Source: Terracoccus luteus (lineage in GTDB: Bacteria > Actinomycetota > Actinomycetes > Actinomycetales > Dermatophilaceae). Taken from it: a stretch of 64,000 bases of DNA. Below, in pieces: positions 51,360 to 59,556 of this stretch (positions are counted from its first letter, which is position 1; every line of letters starts with the position of its first letter). Made by a program: the position numbers and the translations under genes. Below the pieces are notes generated by a model. That model did no database searches. It had not been told where the DNA came from and was given only the letters and a program-made list of their open reading frames with translations. The stretch is taken from contig NZ_RBXT01000001.1 of the NCBI RefSeq assembly GCF_003635045.1, forward strand, positions 868,001 to 932,000, read 5' to 3'.

Positions 51360-52136
51360 ATGAGCGAGGCCGCACGGCTGCCCACCTCGTTGCCGGAGGT
51401 GGTGCTGCGACCCACCCCCGGCAACGCCTTCGAGAACACCGTCGAGCAGCTCGCCACCGCGATCCGCCTCGGGGTCTTCGCCCCGGACGAGCTGCTGCCG
51501 CCCGAGCGTGAGCTCTCCGAGCGCCTCGAGGTGAGCCGCGCGACCGTCCGCGAGGCCATCGCCGCCCTGCGCGACTCCGGGCTCGTGCAGACCCGGCCGG
51601 GCCGGGGTGGGGGCACCCGCGTGACGTACGAGGCGCCGTCCCCACCGACCGCCGCCGCCCCCACGACCGGCGGCGGGGCGCCCACCGGCGGGTCCCGACC
51701 GGTTGCGGGGGCTTGCTCGGGGGCCGCCCTGGCCGACGCCCTCACCTTCCGCCGCGTCGTCGAACCGGGCGCGGCCTGGCTCGCGGCGCATCGCGACCTC
51801 GCCGCCGACGAGCGGGCCTGGCTCGAGGCCGGGCTGCACGAGGTCGCGAGCGCGACCGACCCCGCGACGCACCGGGTCGGCGACTCGCGGCTGCACCTCG
51901 CCGTCGCCACCCTCTCGGGCTCGCCGATGCTCGTCGAGGCCGTCACCCGGTCGCAGGCGGCCCTGCACGAGATGCTCATGGTCATCCCCGTGCTGCCGCG
52001 CAACATCGCTCACTCCGACGAGCAGCACGCCGAGCTCGTCGCCGCCATCCTCGACGGGCGGCCCGACCGGGCCCGCAGCGTCATGGAGGAGCACTGCGAC
52101 GCCACGTCCGCCCTGCTGCGCGGACTCATCGGATAG
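51360..52136 (+). CDS. GntR/FadR-family regulator
   Basis: 258 aa. The winged helix reads LLPPERELSERLEVSRATVREAIAALRDSGLVQTRPGRGGGTRV (about residues 42-84, quoted here only in outline by its LPPERELS and SRATVREAI parts). A Pro/Thr/Gly linker leads to an FCD-type effector domain (LAVATLSGSPMLVEAVTRSQ, HAELVAAILDGRPDRARSVM). It is inside the operon, 9 nt after the permease stop and 8 nt before the ligase, so it is probably the local substrate-responsive regulator. Confidence 0.85.
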   Translation: MSEAARLPTSLPEVVLRPTPGNAFENTVEQLATAIRLGVFAPDELLPPERELSERLEVSRATVREAIAALRDSGLVQTRPGRGGGTRVTYEAPSPPTAAAPTTGGGAPTGGSRPVAGACSGAALADALTFRRVVEPGAAWLAAHRDLAADERAWLEAGLHEVASATDPATHRVGDSRLHLAVATLSGSPMLVEAVTRSQAALHEMLMVIPVLPRNIAHSDEQHAELVAAILDGRPDRARSVMEEHCDATSALLRGLIG

Positions 52137-52144
52137 GAGCCGTC

Positions 52145-53512
52145 ATGACCGCACCCCCGCGCCTGACCGTCGAGGCGTTGCGTGAGCGCATCGAGTCCGG
52201 TGAGGTCGACACCGTCGTCGTCGCCTTCACCGACATGCAGGGCCGGCTGCAGGGCAAGCGCCTGCACGGCCACTACTTCCTCGACCACGTACTGGCCGAG
52301 GGCACGGAGGGCTGCAACTACCTGCTCGCCGTCGACGTCGAGATGAACACGGTCGACGGCTACGCCATCAGCTCGTGGGAGCGCGGCTACGGTGACATGT
52401 TCTTCCAGCTCGACCTCGACACCCTGCGAATCACCCCCGGCAGCCCGCATTCGGCCACCGTGCAGTGCGACCTCACCTGGCTCGACGACGGCGGGCCGGT
52501 GCTGCAGTCCCCCCGGTCGATCCTGCGTCGCCAGGTCGAGCGGGCCGCCGAGCGGGGTCTCGTCGCGCACTGCGGCACCGAGCTCGAGTTCATCGTCTTC
52601 GAGCAGTCGTACGACCAGGCGTGGGACGCCGGCTACGCGGCGCTCACCCCGGCCAACCGCTACAACGTCGACTACTCGGTGCTGGGCGGCGACCGCGTCG
52701 AGCCGCTGCTGCGTGAGATCCGCAACGAGATGTGGGCGGCCGGCGCCGTCGTCGAGAGCGCCAAGGGCGAGTGCAACTTCGGTCAGCACGAGATCGGCTT
52801 CCTCTTCGACACCGCGCTGCGCACGTGCGACAACCACGTCGTCTACCGCAACGCCGCCAAGGAGATCGCCGCGCACCACGGCCGCTCGCTCACCTTCATG
52901 GCCAAGTTCGACGAGCGCGAGGGCAGCTCGTGCCACATCCACCTCTCGCTGCGCGGCGAGGACAGCGAGGCCGTCTTCGCCGACGGGGGCCGGCCCCACG
53001 GCCACAGCGCGCTCTTCGACCACTTCCTCGCCGGCATCCTGGCCACGCAGCGTGAGCTGACGTACTTCTACGCGCCGAACATCAACTCCTACAAGCGTTT
53101 CGCCGACGCCAGCTTCGCGCCGACGGCGGTCGCCTGGGGTCGGGACAACCGCACGTGCGCCCTGCGGGTGGTGGGTCACGGGTCGTCGCTGCGGGTGGAG
53201 AACCGGGTCGGCGGGGGTGACCTCAACCCCTACCTCGCGGTGGCCGCGATGCTCGCGGGTGGGCTGCACGGCATCGAGAACGAGCTGGCGCTCGAGGCGC
53301 CGCTCGAGGGGAACGCGTACACGTCCGACCGTCCGCGGGTGCCGTCGACGCTGCACGAGGCCCGCGACCTGCTGGCCGGGTCGGCCGTCGCACGACAGGC
53401 ATTCGGCGACGAGGTCGTCGACCACTACGTCAACGCCGCCGACGTCGAGGTGCGCGCCTTCGACGCCGCCGTCACCGACTGGGAGCGCAGGAGAGGGTTC
53501 GAGCGACTGTGA
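52145..53512 (+). CDS. Glutamine-synthetase-like gamma-glutamyl amine ligase (GlnA3/GlnA4/PuuA type)
   Basis: 455 aa GS-fold ligase. VVVAFTDMQGRLQGKRLHG at the N-terminus, GTELEFIVFEQ (metal glutamates), GQHEIGF, SSCHIHLSL (nucleotide/metal His), NINSYKRFADASFAP and LRVENRVGGGDLNPYLAVAAM. It lacks the adenylylation loop of GlnA1. Relatives attach glutamate to putrescine/spermidine (GlnA3, PuuA) or ethanolamine (GlnA4). With the aldehyde dehydrogenase, SDR and amidotransferase next door, the set equals Rv2860c-Rv2857c. The amine substrate is not determined. Confidence 0.85.
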   Translation: MTAPPRLTVEALRERIESGEVDTVVVAFTDMQGRLQGKRLHGHYFLDHVLAEGTEGCNYLLAVDVEMNTVDGYAISSWERGYGDMFFQLDLDTLRITPGSPHSATVQCDLTWLDDGGPVLQSPRSILRRQVERAAERGLVAHCGTELEFIVFEQSYDQAWDAGYAALTPANRYNVDYSVLGGDRVEPLLREIRNEMWAAGAVVESAKGECNFGQHEIGFLFDTALRTCDNHVVYRNAAKEIAAHHGRSLTFMAKFDEREGSSCHIHLSLRGEDSEAVFADGGRPHGHSALFDHFLAGILATQRELTYFYAPNINSYKRFADASFAPTAVAWGRDNRTCALRVVGHGSSLRVENRVGGGDLNPYLAVAAMLAGGLHGIENELALEAPLEGNAYTSDRPRVPSTLHEARDLLAGSAVARQAFGDEVVDHYVNAADVEVRAFDAAVTDWERRRGFERL

Positions 53513-54894
53513 CCACCACCACCAGCCAGACGCACGACGTCGTCAACCCGGCGACCGAGCAGGTCGTGCGCACCGTCGAGATGGCCACCGTCGAGCAGAC
53601 GGATGCCGTCGTGGCCGAGGCCGTCGCGGCCGGAACCGCCTGGCGCGCAGTGTCGCCCGCCGTCCGGGGGCGCCTGCTGCGACGCTTCTCCGACCTCGTC
53701 GGCGAGCAACAGGAACAGCTCGCGCTGCTCGAGGTCGAGAACGCCGGCCACACCATCGGCAACGCCCGGTGGGAGGCCGGCAACGTGCGCGACGTGCTCG
53801 CCTACTACGCCGCCGCGCCGGAACGGAACTTCGGCCGGCAGATCCCCGTGGCCGGCGGCATCGACGTCACCTTCCGCGAGCCGCTCGGCGTCGTCGGCAT
53901 CATCGTCCCGTGGAACTTCCCGATGCCGATCGCGGGCTGGGGTTTCGCGCCGGCCCTCGCGGCGGGCAACACCGTGGTGCTCAAGCCCGCCGAGCTGACC
54001 CCGCTCACCGCGATGCGGCTCGGCGAGCTCGCCCTCGAGGCCGGCATCCCCGAGGGCGTGTTCACGGTGCTGCCCGGCCGCGGCGCCGAGGTGGGGGAGC
54101 GCTTCGTCACCCACCCGGACGTCCGCAAGGTCTGCTTCACCGGGTCGACCCAGGTGGGCCGTCGCATCATGCGCGGCGCGGCCGCGCAGGTGAAGCGGGT
54201 GACCCTCGAGCTCGGCGGCAAGAGCGCGAACATCGTCTTCGCCGACGCCGACCTCGAGCTGGCCGCGGCGAGCGCCCCGTCCGCGGTCTTCGACAACGCG
54301 GGCCAGGACTGCTGCGCCCGCAGCCGCATCCTCGTGCAGCGAGAGGTGCTCGACGACTTCATGGGCCGCCTCGAGGGGGCCGTCCGCGACCTGGTCGTCA
54401 GCGACCCGCGCGACGAGGGCTCACAGATGGGCCCGCTCGTGAGCTCCGGCCAGCGGGAGCGGGTGCGTGGCTTCGTCGAGGGCGCCGAGGATGCCGTGGA
54501 CGTGGCCTTCCGCGGGTCAGCTCCCGACGGGCCTGGCTGGTGGTACCCGCCCACGGTGGTGGTCCCCCGCTCCACGCGCGACGTCGTCTGGCAGGAGGAG
54601 GTGTTCGGCCCGGTCGTCGCCGTCATGCCGTTCGACGACGAGGCTGACGCCGTCGCCAAGGCGAACGACACGGCCTACGGGCTGTCCGGGTCGATCTGGA
54701 CCCGTGACGTCGGCCGCGCGCTGCGGGTGGCCCGGGGGGTGGAGGCCGGCAACCTGTCGGTCAACTCGCACAGCAGCGTGCGCTACTCGACCCCGTTCGG
54801 CGGCTTCAAGCAGAGCGGGATCGGCCGCGAGCTGGGCCCCGATGCGCTCGACTCGTTCACCGAGGTCAAGAACGTCTTCATCGCGACCGACTGA
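53509..54894 (+). CDS. Aldehyde dehydrogenase
   Basis: 461 aa NAD(P)-dependent ALDH. IVPWNFPMPIAGWGFAPALAAGNT and KPAELTPL form the cofactor site; TLELGGKSANIVF carries the general base Glu, DNAGQDCCARSR the nucleophile Cys. In this context it probably oxidises gamma-glutamyl-aminoaldehyde to the acid (PuuC-like, compare AldC Rv2858c). GTG 53509 overlaps the ligase stop by 4 nt. 461 aa is slightly shorter than the usual 480-500. Confidence 0.9.
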   Translation: MTTTTSQTHDVVNPATEQVVRTVEMATVEQTDAVVAEAVAAGTAWRAVSPAVRGRLLRRFSDLVGEQQEQLALLEVENAGHTIGNARWEAGNVRDVLAYYAAAPERNFGRQIPVAGGIDVTFREPLGVVGIIVPWNFPMPIAGWGFAPALAAGNTVVLKPAELTPLTAMRLGELALEAGIPEGVFTVLPGRGAEVGERFVTHPDVRKVCFTGSTQVGRRIMRGAAAQVKRVTLELGGKSANIVFADADLELAAASAPSAVFDNAGQDCCARSRILVQREVLDDFMGRLEGAVRDLVVSDPRDEGSQMGPLVSSGQRERVRGFVEGAEDAVDVAFRGSAPDGPGWWYPPTVVVPRSTRDVVWQEEVFGPVVAVMPFDDEADAVAKANDTAYGLSGSIWTRDVGRALRVARGVEAGNLSVNSHSSVRYSTPFGGFKQSGIGRELGPDALDSFTEVKNVFIATD

Positions 54895-54944
54895 TGGTCG
54901 CCCCACCACCGACACGGAGCCCACTGGGCTGGAGGGAGTCCCAC

Positions 54945-55712
54945 ATGGCAGGCAGGCTCGACGGCAGGGTCACGGTCGTCACGGGAGGGTGCTCGGGCAT
55001 CGGTCTCGCGACGGTGCGGCGGTTCGCCGAGGAGGGCGCCAAGGTCGTCATCGGTGACCTCGACAAGGTCAACGGACCGCGGGTCGCCGAGGAGGTGGGC
55101 GGGACGTTCGTACGCACCGACGTCGTGAGCAAGGAGGACGTCGACACCCTGTTCCGCACCGCCAAGGACACGTACGGGTCGGTCGACGTCGCCTTCAACA
55201 ACGCCGGCATCAGCCCGCCCGACGACGACTCCATCCTCGACACCGAGCTCGAGGCGTGGCGTCGGGTGCAGGAGGTCAACCTCACCTCGGTCTACCTCTG
55301 CTGCAAGGCGGCCCTGCCGTACATGCTCGACCAGGGGCGGGGCTCGATCATCAACACGGCGTCCTTCGTCGCGGTCATGGGGGCGGCGACGTCGCAGATC
55401 TCCTACAGCGCGAGCAAGGGCGGCGTGCTGTCGATGTCACGCGAGCTGGGGGTGCAGTTCGCCCGCCAGGGGGTTCGGGTCAACGCGCTGTGCCCCGGCC
55501 CGGTCAACACACCGCTGCTGCAGGAGCTGTTCGCCAAGGACGAGGAGCGCGCCGCCCGACGGCTCGTGCACGTCCCGATGGGACGCTTCGGCGAGCCGGA
55601 GGAGATGGCCAACGCCGTGCTCTTCCTCGCCTCCGACGAGTCGAGCTTCATCACCGCCTCGACCTTCCTCGTCGACGGCGGCATCTCCGGCGCGTACGTC
55701 ACGCCCCTCTGA
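54945..55712 (+). CDS. Short-chain dehydrogenase/reductase
   Basis: 255 aa. TGGCSGIGLATVRRFAEEG (NAD loop), NNAGISPP, and the active-site YSASKGGVLSMSREL with Tyr-x-x-x-Lys. ATG 54945 is chosen because GGAGGGAG lies 8 nt upstream; an ATG at 54894 is in frame but has no ribosome site. In the operon it may act on the gamma-glutamylated intermediate, e.g. as an alcohol or amine-side dehydrogenase replacing an oxidase; this is inference from context. Confidence 0.88.
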   Translation: MAGRLDGRVTVVTGGCSGIGLATVRRFAEEGAKVVIGDLDKVNGPRVAEEVGGTFVRTDVVSKEDVDTLFRTAKDTYGSVDVAFNNAGISPPDDDSILDTELEAWRRVQEVNLTSVYLCCKAALPYMLDQGRGSIINTASFVAVMGAATSQISYSASKGGVLSMSRELGVQFARQGVRVNALCPGPVNTPLLQELFAKDEERAARRLVHVPMGRFGEPEEMANAVLFLASDESSFITASTFLVDGGISGAYVTPL

Positions 55713-55713
55713 C

Positions 55714-56436
55714 GTGGGCGTGCGCTCCGCCTCCCGGCCGGTCATCGGGGTCACCGCCTACGTCGAGCCGGCGACGTGGGGGCAGTGGACCGACGTGCGC
55801 GCCGCGCTCGTGCCCCACGCCTACGTGGCGCAGGTCGAGCAGGCCGGCGGGGTGGCGCTCGTGGTGCCGCCCCGGGCCGACGCCGACGACGACCTCGCTC
55901 GGGAGGTGCTGAACCGGCTCGACGGGCTCGTGCTCGCCGGCGGCGTCGACATCGCCCCCGAGCGATACGGCGCCGACCGGCATCCGACCGTGCAGGCCTC
56001 CCGCGACGACCGGGACGCGACCGAGCTCGCACTCGCGCGGGTGTCGGCGGAGCTCGACCTGCCGACGCTCGGGGTCTGCCGTGGCATGCAGGTCATGGCG
56101 GTCGCGGCGGGCGGTGAGCTCGAGCAGCACGTGCCCGACCGCACCGGGACGGGCCGCCACTCGCCGGGGCCCGCGCGGTACGGGGAGCACGGCGCCGAGG
56201 TCGTGCCCGGCACCCGGGTCGAGGCGGTGCTGGGCCGGTACGCCGTCGTGCCCAGCCACCACCACCAGGCGGTGCACACCCACCCCGGCTACGCCGCGTC
56301 CGCCTGGGCCGACGACGAGACGCTCGAGGCGATGGAGGCACCGGACGCCCGGTTCCGGCTCGGGGTGCAGTGGCACCCGGAGGTCGGCACCGACCCGCGC
56401 CTCTTCGAGGCCCTCGTCGCCGCCTGCACCCGCTGA
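55714..56436 (+). CDS. Gamma-glutamyl-GABA hydrolase-like class I amidotransferase (PuuD type)
   Basis: 240 aa, peptidase C26. The nucleophile elbow is LGVCRGMQVMAVAAGG, and the dyad is GVQWHPEVGTDP; HSPGPARYGEHGAEVVPG and VPSHHHQAV match PuuD. It would release glutamate from the gamma-glutamylated acid at the end of the pathway. GTG 55714 follows the SDR stop by 1 nt. It is the last gene of the operon, whose stop codon runs into a hairpin of the GGCCAGTT family. Confidence 0.88.
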   Translation: MGVRSASRPVIGVTAYVEPATWGQWTDVRAALVPHAYVAQVEQAGGVALVVPPRADADDDLAREVLNRLDGLVLAGGVDIAPERYGADRHPTVQASRDDRDATELALARVSAELDLPTLGVCRGMQVMAVAAGGELEQHVPDRTGTGRHSPGPARYGEHGAEVVPGTRVEAVLGRYAVVPSHHHQAVHTHPGYAASAWADDETLEAMEAPDARFRLGVQWHPEVGTDPRLFEALVAACTR

Positions 56437-56493
56437 CCGTCGAGAGGCCAGTTCCCGTCGCCTTGCACCGTCGCGAAGTGGCCTCTCGACGGT
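56436..56493. terminator. Operon terminator, second member of the GGCCAGTT hairpin family
   Basis: The arms ACCGTCGAGAGGCCA (56436-56450) and its complement (56479-56493) form a 15-bp stem that starts at the last base of the stop codon. Inner TTC/GAA pairs extend it. The left half aligns closely with the terminator at 25155-25208. Confidence 0.8.
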
Positions 56494-56514
56494 GTGAGCC
56501 GGGGGTCTCGCTGG

Positions 56515-56575
56515 GTGAGACAGAGGTCCATGATGCGGACACGGTGTTTCGCGGACGTTTCGGCGCCCCTACCGT
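56515..56575 (+). promoter_or_regulatory. cimA promoter with BCAA boxes
   Basis: GTGAGAC (56515-56521), TGCGGAC (56534-56540) and ACGGT (56541-56545) precede -10 TACCGT (56570-56575), which begins 55 nt after the first box as at 45.9 kb. GTCTC-N7-GAGAC (56505-56521) forms a dyad with the first box. The -10 ends 7 nt before the leader GTG 56583. The 389-bp gap 56437-56825 otherwise holds the upstream terminator, the leader peptide and the attenuator. Confidence 0.6.
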
Positions 56576-56582
56576 CAGGGTC

Positions 56583-56627
56583 GTGATGACGCGCCTCGTG
56601 GCCACCGCCACGCTCATTATCGACTAG
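56583..56627 (+). CDS. cimA leader peptide (attenuator), 13-14 aa
   Basis: From ATG 56586 the peptide is MTRLVATATLIID; GTG 56583 adds one residue and is placed 7 nt from the -10. It contains Leu, Val, Thr-x-Thr, Leu, Ile-Ile: isoleucine and its precursor threonine are represented as well as Leu/Val. The adjacent Ile codons are ATT-ATC, in an otherwise ATC-dominated sequence. It ends inside an 11-bp hairpin, followed by a terminator with a T-run. Known logic of BCAA attenuators makes it a sensor of charged tRNAs. Confidence 0.75.
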   Translation: MMTRLVATATLIID

Positions 56628-56684
56628 CGCGACGAGCCCCGCTCGTCGCGCAGACCTCCCACACCCTGGGGGGTCTTTTTGTTT
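56627..56684 (+). terminator. Two-hairpin attenuator upstream of cimA
   Basis: Hairpin 1 is an 11-bp perfect stem (56627-56637 with 56641-56651) starting at the last base of the leader stop codon. Hairpin 2 is a 9-bp stem (56652-56660 with 56668-56676, one G-U) followed by T5-G-T3 (56676-56684). Hairpin 2 is a typical intrinsic terminator, 140 nt before the cimA start. Confidence 0.8.
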
Positions 56685-56825
56685 CCCGAGGTCACCCCCG
56701 ACGGAAGCGCCACGAGGCCACCACCCCGGCCTCACGGCATCCGAGAAGAGCACCGAGACGCCCGCACAGCACCGCACCACGCCGCACCACGCCGGACCAC
56801 CACCCGGACCCGAGACCCGAGGACA

Positions 56826-58415
56826 ATGACGGCCATGGATGCCCTGCACGTCTACGACACCACCCTCCGCGACGGCGCCCAGCAGGAGGGGCTCAACCTG
56901 TCGGTGTCCGACAAGCTGGCCATCGCCGCCCTGCTCGACGACCTCGGGGTCGACTTCATCGAAGGGGGCTGGCCGGGCGCCAACCCGAAGGACACGGAGT
57001 TCTTCGAGCGCGCCCGGACCGAGCTGTCGCTGCAGCACGCCACGCTGGCGGCGTTCGGGGCGACCCGGCGCGCCGGCGGCGAGGCGGCCACGGACCCGCT
57101 CGTGCGGGCCCTGCTCGACTCTCAGGCGTCGGTCGTGTGCCTCGTGGCGAAGTCGCACGTGCGGCACGTCGAGGAGGCCCTGCGGACCACGCGCGACGAG
57201 AACCTGGCCATGGTGCGTGACACCGTGGGCCACCTCGTCGCGCACGGTCGCAGGGTCTTCCTCGACGCCGAGCACTTCTTCGACGGCTGGCACCTCGACC
57301 GCGACTACGCCCTGTCGGTGGTGCGCACCGCCCACGACGCCGGCGCCGAGGTCGTCGTGCTCTGCGACACCAACGGCGGCATGCTCCCGCACGTCGTCGA
57401 GGAGGTCGTCGCCGACGTGCTCGCCGAGACGGGTGCCCGCATCGGGGCCCACTGCCACAACGACACCGGGTGCGCGGCCGCCAACTCCGTCGCCGCCGTG
57501 CGCGCCGGGGCCACCCACGTGCAGGGCACCGTCAACGGCTACGGCGAGCGCACCGGCAACGCCGACCTCGTCACCGTCGCCGCCAACCTCCAGTTCAAGC
57601 TCGGTCTGCCGGCCATGGCACCCGAGTCGCTGCAGGGCGCCATGCACATCGCCCACGCCATCAGCGAGGTGACCAACGTGCCGGCCTACAGCCGCCAGCC
57701 GTACGTCGGTGCGAGCGCCTTCGCGCACAAGGCGGGCCTGCACGCGAGCGCGCTCAAGGTCGACCCCGACCTCTACCAGCACATGGACCCCGCGCAGGTC
57801 GGCAACGGCATGCGCACCCTCGTCAGCGACATGGCCGGGCGCGCGAGCATCGAGCTCAAGGCGCGGGAGGCGGGGCTCGACCTCTCCGACCGGCCCGACG
57901 TCGTCGCAGGGGTGCTCGCCGAGGTCAAGCAGCTCGAGATGCGCGGCTGGACCTTCGACGCCGCCGATGCCACCGTCGAGCTGCTCATCCGCGAGGCCCT
58001 CGAGCCCGGCTGCACCGACTACTTCACCGTCGAGTCGTGGCGGGTCATCACCGACTCGGACGGCACCGGCGACGCGACGTCGGAGGCCACCGTCAAGCTG
58101 CACGCCGACCACCACCGCCTCATCGCGACGGGCGAGGGCAACGGCCCCGTCAACGCGCTCGACCACGCCCTGCGCGACGCCCTCACCCGCGCCTACCCCG
58201 AGATCGAAAAGCTCGAGCTGATCGACTTCCGCGTGCGCATCCTCGACGCCTCGCACGGCACGGATGCCGTCACACGCGTGCTCATCGAGACCTCCGACGG
58301 CGAGACCTCGTGGGACACCATCGGCGTCGCCGGCTCGATCCTCGCGGCGTCGTGGCGTGCGCTCACCGACGGCATCGTGTACGGCCTTCTGCGGCAGGGC
58401 GTTCCGCGCCGCTGA
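56826..58415 (+). CDS. cimA: Citramalate synthase (CimA)
   Basis: 529 aa, DRE-TIM family. VYDTTLRDGAQQEGLNLS is the catalytic start, CDTNGG and HCHNDTGCAAANS carry metal ligands, VNGYGERTGNADL follows; the LeuA-type dimerisation domain occupies the last 150 residues. The GLNLS and length fit CimA rather than LeuA. It condenses pyruvate and acetyl-CoA to citramalate, a threonine-independent route to 2-oxobutyrate and isoleucine. GAGGACA precedes ATG 56826; ATG 56835 is an alternative. The upstream attenuator implies BCAA control. Confidence 0.9.
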   Translation: MTAMDALHVYDTTLRDGAQQEGLNLSVSDKLAIAALLDDLGVDFIEGGWPGANPKDTEFFERARTELSLQHATLAAFGATRRAGGEAATDPLVRALLDSQASVVCLVAKSHVRHVEEALRTTRDENLAMVRDTVGHLVAHGRRVFLDAEHFFDGWHLDRDYALSVVRTAHDAGAEVVVLCDTNGGMLPHVVEEVVADVLAETGARIGAHCHNDTGCAAANSVAAVRAGATHVQGTVNGYGERTGNADLVTVAANLQFKLGLPAMAPESLQGAMHIAHAISEVTNVPAYSRQPYVGASAFAHKAGLHASALKVDPDLYQHMDPAQVGNGMRTLVSDMAGRASIELKAREAGLDLSDRPDVVAGVLAEVKQLEMRGWTFDAADATVELLIREALEPGCTDYFTVESWRVITDSDGTGDATSEATVKLHADHHRLIATGEGNGPVNALDHALRDALTRAYPEIEKLELIDFRVRILDASHGTDAVTRVLIETSDGETSWDTIGVAGSILAASWRALTDGIVYGLLRQGVPRR

Positions 58416-58627
58416 AGGCTCGCGACGGCGCGAGGATGCCGGGTGGTGGGCCGGGCGGGACAGGCCCCACCCGGCCGCGCCCCTCGCCCGGGAGCGGTGT
58501 CGACGCGCGTGCCTGCACCTTCGTCGACGGTGATCGGTGCGTGGCGGGCGCCCGGTGATACGTCCGGAGCGGTGTTCCCGCCCGTGAGGAGGTGGCCGCC
58601 GACGGCGCGCGGTGACAGCATCGGGCG

Positions 58628-59071
58628 ATGCCCCTGCGGACGACCAAGCACTGGTTCGGCGTCGTGCTCGACTGCCCCGACGCGCCCGCCCTCGCCGACT
58701 TCTACGAGCGGCTGCTCGGCTGGCGGGTGTTCACCCGCACGCCGGAGTGGGCCACCCTCGCCCCGTCGGCCGACCGAGGATACAACCTCGCCTTCGCGAC
58801 CGAGCCGAACTACGAGCGGCCCGTGTGGCCGAGCGAGCCGGGTCGGCAGGGGATGATGCTGCACCTCGACCTCGAGGTCGACGACCTGGACGTGGCCGTG
58901 GCCTACGCGCTCTCGTGCGGAGCCGAGGAGGCCACGTTCCAACCGCAGTCGGACGTGTGCGTCATGCTCGACCCGGCCGGCCACCCGTTCTGCCTCTACC
59001 TCGACCCCGCCGAGGGCGACGCGGGGCAGGTCAGGGCCGACCCGGAGGAGGCTCAGGACCCGTCGTCGTGA
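58628..59071 (+). CDS. VOC/glyoxalase-family protein
   Basis: 147 aa. The repeat unit WFGVVLDCPDAPALADFYERLLGW and the second half LHLDLEVDDLDVAVAYAL, VMLDPAGHPFCLYL show the paired beta-alpha-beta-beta-beta modules of VOC proteins. The substrate is unknown. -10-like CAGCAT (58616-58621) is 6 nt before ATG 58628. Its 3' end overlaps the convergent barstar-like gene by 19 nt. The 212-bp gap before it shows no other feature than a GGATGCCGGG motif at 58434. Confidence 0.8.
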   Translation: MPLRTTKHWFGVVLDCPDAPALADFYERLLGWRVFTRTPEWATLAPSADRGYNLAFATEPNYERPVWPSEPGRQGMMLHLDLEVDDLDVAVAYALSCGAEEATFQPQSDVCVMLDPAGHPFCLYLDPAEGDAGQVRADPEEAQDPSS

Positions 59072-59556
59072 GCGGGTGCGTCGGGGGCGTCGCCATCAGG
59101 GCCGTCGAAGTCGGGGCCGTCGCCGACGGCGAACACGTCGAGGTCGACGTGCAGGGTCGAGCGGGTCGGCAGGCTCGGCATCCCACCGGTCGTGCAGAGC
59201 AGCAGCGCCCACCCCACCTCGACGGCGGTGGCCGGCGCGAGCCGGGCGGCCTCGTCGGCGTGCAGCCACACGACTGCCACCAGCTCGCCGTCGTGCGCGG
59301 AGACGAAGTGGCCGAGACCGTCGTCGAACGCGTCCCAGTTGGCGCCGCACCACTCCGGTAGCTCGAAGGCGCGCTTGAGCTCGGCGTGCGCCGCGTCGCG
59401 GGAGGTCATCCGCCGCCCGTCGAGCTCGATGCGCCGGTACCCGTGCTGCGCCACGAACTCGTCGAGTCGGGGGAGGGCCTTCGTGTGGACCCGCCACAGC
59501 GGCCCGCTGCGCAGGAACGGCAGGCCGCCCCGAACCCAGGGCCGTCGGCGGGTCAT
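59053..59556 (-). CDS. Barstar-like RNase inhibitor family protein
   Basis: 167 aa. The core (about residues 37-125) reads YRRIELDGRRMTSRDAAHAEL, FELPEWCGANWDAFDDGLGHF: the helix with P-x-x-x-G-x-N-W/L-D-A-x-x-D is characteristic of the barstar fold. Barstar blocks the active site of barnase-type RNases. No RNase gene is adjacent; ATG 59556 overlaps the upstream gene stop by 4 nt, so it is coexpressed with the glycosylase-annotated protein. The acidic tail ends in DAPAHDDGS. Immunity, toxin regulation or a housekeeping role are all possible. Confidence 0.75.
   Translation of the reverse strand: MTRRRPWVRGGLPFLRSGPLWRVHTKALPRLDEFVAQHGYRRIELDGRRMTSRDAAHAELKRAFELPEWCGANWDAFDDGLGHFVSAHDGELVAVVWLHADEAARLAPATAVEVGWALLLCTTGGMPSLPTRSTLHVDLDVFAVGDGPDFDGPDGDAPDAPAHDDGS

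Noticed and set aside
52145-53512. A housekeeping glutamine synthetase GlnA
   Set aside because: It lacks the adenylylation tyrosine loop and sits in an amine-catabolic operon; the sequence fits the GlnA3/GlnA4/PuuA group.
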